Assembly: GCF_001584145.1 (NCBI RefSeq)
Contig: NZ_CP013232.1
Span: 1,054,001 to 1,118,000 of the forward strand
Origin: Collimonas fungivorans
Lineage (GTDB): Bacteria; Pseudomonadota; Gammaproteobacteria; Burkholderiales; Burkholderiaceae_D
DNA length: 64,000 nt
Direction: 5' to 3'
Shown here: piece after piece, positions 57,704 to 64,000 of the stretch
Position numbering within the stretch: the stretch's first letter is position 1
How the letters are laid out: each line of letters opens with the position of its first letter
Made by a program: the position numbers and the translations under genes
Notes under the pieces: model-generated
The model's input: only the letters and a program-made list of their open reading frames with translations
Told to the model about the DNA's origin: nothing
Databases searched by the model: none

Positions 57704-59565
57704 ATCGCTATCCTCTCTGGAAATATATCCTGATCGTCATCGCGCTGCTGTTCGGCGTGCTGTACACCATACCGAATCTGTTTGGCGAATCGCCTGCGGT
57801 ACAGGTGAGCAGCGGCAAATCGACCTTGAAGATCGACAGCTCGCTGGCCGACCGGGTGTCGCAAGTGCTGCAGCAAGGAAATTTGCTGACCGACAGCGTC
57901 ACTTTTGAGAACGCCGGCGCCCAAGGTACGGTGCGCGCCCGTTTTCACGATACCGACACCCAGTTCAAGGCCAAGGCTTTGCTGGAACAGACCCTGAATA
58001 CCGACCCGACCGATCCGGTCTATGTGGTGGCTTTCAACCTGGTGCCGAATACGCCGCATTGGCTGCAAGCCATCCACGCATTCCCGATGTACCTGGGGCT
58101 CGATTTGCGCGGCGGCGTGCACTTCCTGATGCAGGTCGACACCAAGGCGGTGATCAACAAGCGCCTGCAGGGTTTGCAAGCCAGCGCCCGCACCGAACTG
58201 CGCGACAAGGATATCCGTTACAGCGGCATCAACCGCAATGGCGATACCATAGAAATCAGTTTCCGCGATCAGGATACGCTGAACAAGGCGCGCAACATAT
58301 TGGCGCCGCAACTGTCCGAGATGTCGATCCAGGTAGTGCCGCCAGTGGCCGGCGCCGATCCCATGCTGACCGCATCGCTGAAGCCTGAAGCGCTCAAGCA
58401 GATCGTCGACAACGGCGTCACGCAAAACATCACGACCTTGTCGAAGCGGGTCAATGAACTGGGCGTCAGCGAACCGATCATCCAGCGCCAGGGCGCCGAC
58501 CGCATCGTGGTGCAGATGCCGGGCGTGCAAGACGTCTCGCGCGCCAAGGACATCATCGGCCGTACCGCGACGCTGGAAGTGCGGATGGTGGATGAATCGG
58601 TAACCCGCGGCACGGAAGCCACCGCCGCGGTGCCTTTCGGTTCCGAACTGTTCAAGGTCGGCAAGAACGCGCCGGTAGTGCTGTACAAGGATCCTGTGCT
58701 GACCGGCGACTATATCTCTAGCGCTGCCGTCAGTTTCGACCAGAACCAGCAACCCGCGGTCAGCATCGACCTCAACGGCGACGGCGGCCGCAAGATGCGC
58801 GACGCTACCCGCGGCAAGGTCGGCAAGGCGATGGCGATCGTGCTGTTTGAAAAAGGCAAGGGCGAAGTCCTGACCGTGGCGACGATCCAGAGCGAACTGG
58901 GTTCGCGCTTCCAGATCACCGGCATGGGTTCGCCTGAAGCGGCTGCCGACCTGGCGCTGCTGCTGCGCGCCGGCTCGCTGGCGGCGCCGATGACCATCAT
59001 CGAAGAACGCACCATCGGCCCGCAGCTGGGCGCCGAGAATATCAAGAAGGGTTTTGACTCGACCATGTACGGTTTCGCCGTCATCGCCGTGTTCATGATC
59101 ATCTACTACATGCTGTTCGGCTTGTTCAGCGTACTGGCGCTGTCAGTCAACCTGCTGCTGCTGATCGCGGTATTGTCGACTTTGCAGGCGACGCTGACCT
59201 TGCCGGGTATCGCCGCGATTGCGCTGACCCTCGGTATTGCGATCGACGCCAACGTGCTGGTGAACGAACGCATCCGCGAAGAACTGCGCAACGGCAATTC
59301 GCCGCAGGCAGCGATTTCCATCGGTTTCGACCGCGCCTGGGCCACGATCCTGGATTCCAACGTGACGACGCTGATCGCCGGCCTGGCATTGCTGATTTTC
59401 GGTTCCGGCGCCATCCGCGGTTTTGCGGTGGTGCATTGCCTGGGCATCCTGACTTCGATCTTCTCGGCAGTGTTCGTTTCGCGCGGTTTCGCCAACCTCT
59501 GGTACGGCCGCAAGAAGAAACTGACCAGCCTGTCGATCGGCCAGATCTGGAAACCGGACGCTTGA
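57700..59565 (+). CDS. secD: Protein translocase subunit SecD
   Basis: SecD (621 residues) is an RND-like inner-membrane protein that uses the proton gradient to finish protein export. It has an N-terminal membrane helix (YILIVIALLFGVLYTIPNLFG), a large periplasmic part with LGLDLRGGVHFLMQVD (the D1 motif) and five C-terminal helices with AAPMTIIEERTIGPQLGAENI and LTLGIAIDANVLVNERIREELRNG. It begins with ATG 57700, with no clear Shine-Dalgarno site. secF follows after 96 nt. Confidence 0.97.
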   Translation: MNRYPLWKYILIVIALLFGVLYTIPNLFGESPAVQVSSGKSTLKIDSSLADRVSQVLQQGNLLTDSVTFENAGAQGTVRARFHDTDTQFKAKALLEQTLNTDPTDPVYVVAFNLVPNTPHWLQAIHAFPMYLGLDLRGGVHFLMQVDTKAVINKRLQGLQASARTELRDKDIRYSGINRNGDTIEISFRDQDTLNKARNILAPQLSEMSIQVVPPVAGADPMLTASLKPEALKQIVDNGVTQNITTLSKRVNELGVSEPIIQRQGADRIVVQMPGVQDVSRAKDIIGRTATLEVRMVDESVTRGTEATAAVPFGSELFKVGKNAPVVLYKDPVLTGDYISSAAVSFDQNQQPAVSIDLNGDGGRKMRDATRGKVGKAMAIVLFEKGKGEVLTVATIQSELGSRFQITGMGSPEAAADLALLLRAGSLAAPMTIIEERTIGPQLGAENIKKGFDSTMYGFAVIAVFMIIYYMLFGLFSVLALSVNLLLLIAVLSTLQATLTLPGIAAIALTLGIAIDANVLVNERIREELRNGNSPQAAISIGFDRAWATILDSNVTTLIAGLALLIFGSGAIRGFAVVHCLGILTSIFSAVFVSRGFANLWYGRKKKLTSLSIGQIWKPDA

Positions 59566-59661
59566 GCCGCAACCAAGCGCAAGCGCATATTGAATAACGT
59601 TGCGGCCGCCATGGTGCGGCCGCACAGGCAAGAACCAGTGGTGTGAACCAAAAGGAATGTG

Positions 59662-60606
59662 ATGGAACTTTTCCGTATCAAGAAAGATATTCCGTTCATG
59701 CGCCATGCATTGATATTCAATGCAATCTCGGCGCTGACGTTTGTATTGGCCGTATTCTTCCTGTTCTCGAAAGGCCTGCATCTGTCGATCGAGTTTACCG
59801 GCGGTACGGTAATCGAAGTCGCCTACAGCAAACCGGCCAATATCGAAGGCATACGCAAGACGGTCGAAGGCATCGGTTATAGCGATAACCAGGTCACCAA
59901 TTTCGGCACCGCCCAGGACGTGATGATTCGCCTGCCGGCAAAAAAAGGTGAAAATTCCAACGCCCAAAGTGCAACCGTACTGAAAGCCTTGCAGCAGCAA
60001 GACCCCGATGTGCAGCTCAAGCGCACCGAGTTTGTCGGGCCGCAGGTGGGCGACGAACTGGCGCACGACGGCTTGATGGCGCTGCTGTTCGTGGTGATCG
60101 GCATCGTCATCTACCTGGCCATCCGTTTCGAATGGAAATACGCGGTGGCGGCGATTATCGCCAACTTGCATGACGTGGTGATCATCCTCGGCTTCTTCGC
60201 CTTCTTCCAGTGGGAATTCTCGCTGACCGTACTGGCGGCGATCCTGGCGGTGCTGGGTTATTCGGTGAATGAATCGGTGGTGGTGTTCGACCGCGTGCGT
60301 GAAACTTTCCGCGATCGCCGCTTCGGCAAGCTGGCAGTGGCCGATGTCATGAACCACGCGATCACCAGCACGATTTCCCGTACCATCATCACCCACGGCA
60401 GTACGGAAATCATGGTGTTGTCGATGTTCGTGTTTGGCGGTCCGGCGCTGCACTACTTTGCACTGGCGCTGACCATCGGTATCCTGTTCGGTATTTACTC
60501 TTCGGTGTTTGTGGCGGCGGCCGTGGCAATGTGGCTGGGCGTCAAGCGTGAAGACATGATCAAGCCGATCAAGGAAAAAGACGAGACTGACGGCGCCGTG
60601 GTGTAA
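59662..60606 (+). CDS. secF: Protein translocase subunit SecF
   Basis: SecF (314 residues) partners SecD. The N-terminal helix is followed by LSIEFTGGTVIEVAY (the FxGG motif), a periplasmic domain, and five helices with VLGYSVNESVVVFDRVRE and ITSTISRTIITHGSTEIMVLSMFVFGG. The start at 59662 (MELFRIKKDIPF) has AAAGGA eleven bases upstream; a GTG immediately before it would add one residue. A terminator follows, shared with the convergent purB. Confidence 0.97.
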   Translation: MELFRIKKDIPFMRHALIFNAISALTFVLAVFFLFSKGLHLSIEFTGGTVIEVAYSKPANIEGIRKTVEGIGYSDNQVTNFGTAQDVMIRLPAKKGENSNAQSATVLKALQQQDPDVQLKRTEFVGPQVGDELAHDGLMALLFVVIGIVIYLAIRFEWKYAVAAIIANLHDVVIILGFFAFFQWEFSLTVLAAILAVLGYSVNESVVVFDRVRETFRDRRFGKLAVADVMNHAITSTISRTIITHGSTEIMVLSMFVFGGPALHYFALALTIGILFGIYSSVFVAAAVAMWLGVKREDMIKPIKEKDETDGAVV

Positions 60607-60621
60607 AGCGTTGCGGTTATA

Positions 60622-60650
60622 AAAAAACCAGCCTGCGGGCTGGTTTTTTT
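60622..60650. terminator. Bidirectional terminator between secF and purB
   Basis: AAAAAACCAGCC (60622-60633) and GGCTGGTTTTTTTT (from 60638) form a compact GC stem with a tetraloop, flanked by A and T tracts. Both strands give a stem followed by a U-run, which suits the convergent secF and purB genes. Confidence 0.9.
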
Positions 60651-60672
60651 TGGTCTGGCGGAAAGCGGCGCT

Positions 60673-62287
<1,615 letters not shown>

Positions 62288-62316
62288 CAGCCAACATTTT
62301 TTACCATAAGTGACAT

Positions 62317-62925
62317 ATGAAGCTGATCGGTTCCCTAGGTAGTCCTTTCGTCCGCAAGGTACGCGTAGTGATGGCGGAAAAGAAACTGGACTACGACTTT
62401 GTGCTGGAAGATGTCTGGGCCGCCGACACCAAGATTCACACTTCGAATCCCTTGGGAAAAGTGCCTTGCCTGGTGATGGAAGACGGCGGCGCCATGTTCG
62501 ATTCGCACGTAATCGTCGAATATCTCGACACCCTGACGCCGGTTGGTAAACTAATCCCGATCAACAGCCGCGAGCGCTCCGAAGTGAAATGCTGGGAAGC
62601 GCTGGCCGACGGCGTGCTCGAGGCCGGCGTGCTGATCCGCCTGGAGGGCACGCAGCGTGCCGAAGGCGAACGCAGCCAGGCTTGGATCGCCCGCCAGCAG
62701 CGCAAGATCGACGGCGGCCTGAAAGCGATGGCGGCGGGACTGGCAGAAAAGCCGTTCTGCTCCGGCACCCACTATTCGCTGGCTGACGTCGCAGTCGGCT
62801 GCGCCCTGGGCTGGCTCAGTTTCCGTTTCCCCGAGATTAACTGGCGCGAAGATTATCCGACGCTGGCCAAACTGTATGAGAAATTGTCTGAGCGCCAGTC
62901 GTTCAAGGACACCGCTCCGCAATAA
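62317..62925 (+). CDS. Glutathione S-transferase family protein
   Basis: This 202-residue protein has an N-terminal thioredoxin-like domain (MKLIGSLGSPFVRKVRVVMAEKKLDYDF) with the NPLGKVPCLV cis-proline loop and FDSHVIVEYLD (glutathione gamma-Glu contact). An all-helical C-terminal domain includes CSGTHYSLADVAVGCALGW. SPFVRKV resembles the start of YibF and stringent starvation-like GSTs. A role in stress or detoxification is inferred; the substrate is unknown. The gene is divergent from purB. Confidence 0.92.
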   Translation: MKLIGSLGSPFVRKVRVVMAEKKLDYDFVLEDVWAADTKIHTSNPLGKVPCLVMEDGGAMFDSHVIVEYLDTLTPVGKLIPINSRERSEVKCWEALADGVLEAGVLIRLEGTQRAEGERSQAWIARQQRKIDGGLKAMAAGLAEKPFCSGTHYSLADVAVGCALGWLSFRFPEINWREDYPTLAKLYEKLSERQSFKDTAPQ

Positions 62926-62940
62926 GCCCACATCGCCGAA

Positions 62941-62977
62941 GCCGGCTGTTCCGCAAGATGGACCATGGAACAGCGGC
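62941..62977. terminator. Inverted repeat after the GST gene
   Basis: GCTGTTCC (62945-62952) pairs with GGAACAGC (62967-62974), extended by GCC/GGC with one bulged base. It lies between the convergent GST and AraC genes and may end transcription, though no T-run follows. Confidence 0.45.
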
Positions 62978-63045
62978 ATTCGGAGGCATCTTTCTTCCGC
63001 GTAAACCTCTTCTCACTCCTGCATGACCCGAGGCCCGGCCGCGCG

Positions 63046-63852
63046 CTAATTGCCTGCCTGGCTGCTTTTCTTCGGCGCGAAGAAAGTCGATGGCGACTGC
63101 CCGAAAGTTTTCCTGAACATGGCCGAAAAAGCCGACTGGCTGGCGTAGCCCAGTTCGGTCGCCACCAGCGACAGCGGCATGCCGCGCGCGATCATCGGCG
63201 CCGCATGCGCCAGCCTGATCTGTTGCCGCCACTGGCCGAAGGTCATGCCCAGGTCGCGTTCGAACAGGCGCGCCAGAGTTCTTTCCGAGGCGCCGACCTG
63301 GTCTGCCCAGGCGGCCAGCGTCATGCTGGAATCGGGCGTTTCCATCAAGGCCTGGCAGATGGCGTGCAGGCGCTTTTCGGTCGGCAGGGAGATGCGTATG
63401 CCCTGGGTTTGCGCCGCCGCCAGTTCGCTCAGTATCAATTGGCTGAGCAAGGTTTCCCTGCGGCTGCCGTCGTCGGTTTGCGACAGTGCGGCGATCAGCT
63501 CGCGCAGCAAGGTCGATACTTCCAGCACGATGCATTCCTGGCCGTCGAACGGCGTCGCATCGGTATGGATGTACAAGGCGCGCAGCTGCGATTTTTCCAT
63601 GGTGGCGATTTCATGTTCCGCCAATGGCGGAATCCAGATCGCCCTGAGCGGCGGCACGATCCAGGTGCTGTTGCCGACGCTCACGCGCAGCACGCCTTCC
63701 GCGGCGTAGGTGACTTGGCCCCAGGGATGGGAATGTGCGCTCAGCAGCTTGGCGGCGTCCAGGTCGCGCGCGCGCAAGCGCACCGGATGCAGTGTGTCCG
63801 GCACGACATCAAGCAAGCCGATGGTGGTATGGGTAAGTATTTGGGCTGGCAT
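63046..63852 (-). CDS. AraC-family transcriptional regulator
   Basis: This 268-residue protein has an N-terminal cupin (HSHPWGQVTYAAEGVLRVSVG and IWIPPLAEHEI) and a C-terminal double helix-turn-helix (MTLAAWADQVGASERTLARLFERDLGMTFGQWRQQIRL and PLSLVATELGYASQSAFSAMFRKTFGQSPSTFF). This layout is like NimR-type repressors that control a neighbouring MFS exporter. The target may be a gene beyond the right edge, divergently read from about 63950. The ligand is unknown. Confidence 0.9.
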   Translation of the reverse strand: MPAQILTHTTIGLLDVVPDTLHPVRLRARDLDAAKLLSAHSHPWGQVTYAAEGVLRVSVGNSTWIVPPLRAIWIPPLAEHEIATMEKSQLRALYIHTDATPFDGQECIVLEVSTLLRELIAALSQTDDGSRRETLLSQLILSELAAAQTQGIRISLPTEKRLHAICQALMETPDSSMTLAAWADQVGASERTLARLFERDLGMTFGQWRQQIRLAHAAPMIARGMPLSLVATELGYASQSAFSAMFRKTFGQSPSTFFAPKKSSQAGN

Positions 63853-64000
63853 ATGGCAAGAACGGGCAAGAATGGCAGAAATACGACAAATTATGTCTTT
63901 CTATCTTAAAACAGTCTCGGGTTTTTTGCTTACACTGACATCTTGCGAATGATGATCATCTTTTCGACGGCGAAACCGGCCGCGTCCTTTGCGCCTTGCA
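63853..64000. other. Right-edge region, possible start of a divergent gene
   Basis: ATG codons at 63949 and 63952 open a plus-strand frame to the window end, beginning IIFSTAKPAASFAPC. It is too short to identify and lacks a clear SD. AraC/NimR-type regulators often sit beside a divergent transporter gene, which is the only reason to suspect one here. Confidence 0.2.

Overview
The window reads as a chromosomal segment of a GC-rich betaproteobacterium of the order Burkholderiales, most like Oxalobacteraceae (Collimonas/Herbaspirillum/Janthinobacterium type). This is inferred from gene content and order: polA beside thrB and a DUF2782 gene, xseB-ispA-dxs, recG-oxyR-ubiA, queA-tgt-yajC-secD-secF and pilT-pilU. 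It is almost entirely housekeeping sequence. I see no rRNA, tRNA, CRISPR array, prophage or insertion sequence.

Layout. 255-4888: a TPP riboswitch and a thiamine operon, thiC-thiS-thiG-thiD-thiE, with a visible SD-sequestering hairpin. 4890-12460: dps, a YhhS-like MFS exporter, a UvrD helicase, a BPSS1780-family membrane protein, homoserine kinase, a DUF2782 protein and a LOG-family protein. 12461-20358: DNA polymerase I, a dienelactone hydrolase, a ZIP transporter with a probable ATT start codon, a sulfurtransferase, a DMT exporter and a stand-alone Rieske oxygenase. 20582-24664: xseB-ispA-dxs (isoprenoid precursors) and folE2. 24720-31740: a PduO-type adenosyltransferase, a D-lactate dehydrogenase-like flavoprotein, a LysR regulator and glcDEF (glycolate oxidase).

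31767-40288 is the most distinctive accessory locus. Five minus-strand genes (gudD, aldose 1-epimerase, ExuT-like MFS, GH31 glycosidase, porin) follow a GntR-like LacI regulator. A TTGACA-17-TACCAT promoter in front of gudD carries two mirrored LacI-type operators that form a perfect 19-bp inverted repeat. A third operator precedes the regulator. The layout suggests a self-contained regulon for an alpha-glycoside or sugar-acid substrate. 40428-45449 is a glycerol regulon (glpR, glpD, glpK, glpF) with a perfect GlpR-type palindrome in an AT-rich island.

45517-64000 holds glutathione peroxidase, pilU, pilT, yggS, proC, an ElaB/YqjD-type protein, ubiA, oxyR, recG, queA, tgt, yajC, secD, secF, purB, a glutathione S-transferase and an AraC regulator.

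The least ordinary small-scale signals are: a dispersed GTAGGG-ended palindromic repeat in three intergenic 3' ends, which supplies the stop codon of two genes; the ATT start codon; two leaderless-type promoters; back-to-back start codons sharing CATATG; a 44-codon ORF in the secD leader ending in an ATGA overlap with secD; and 13-bp and 14-bp tandem repeats. Functions are assigned from recognisable motifs and family resemblance by eye. No database search was run.
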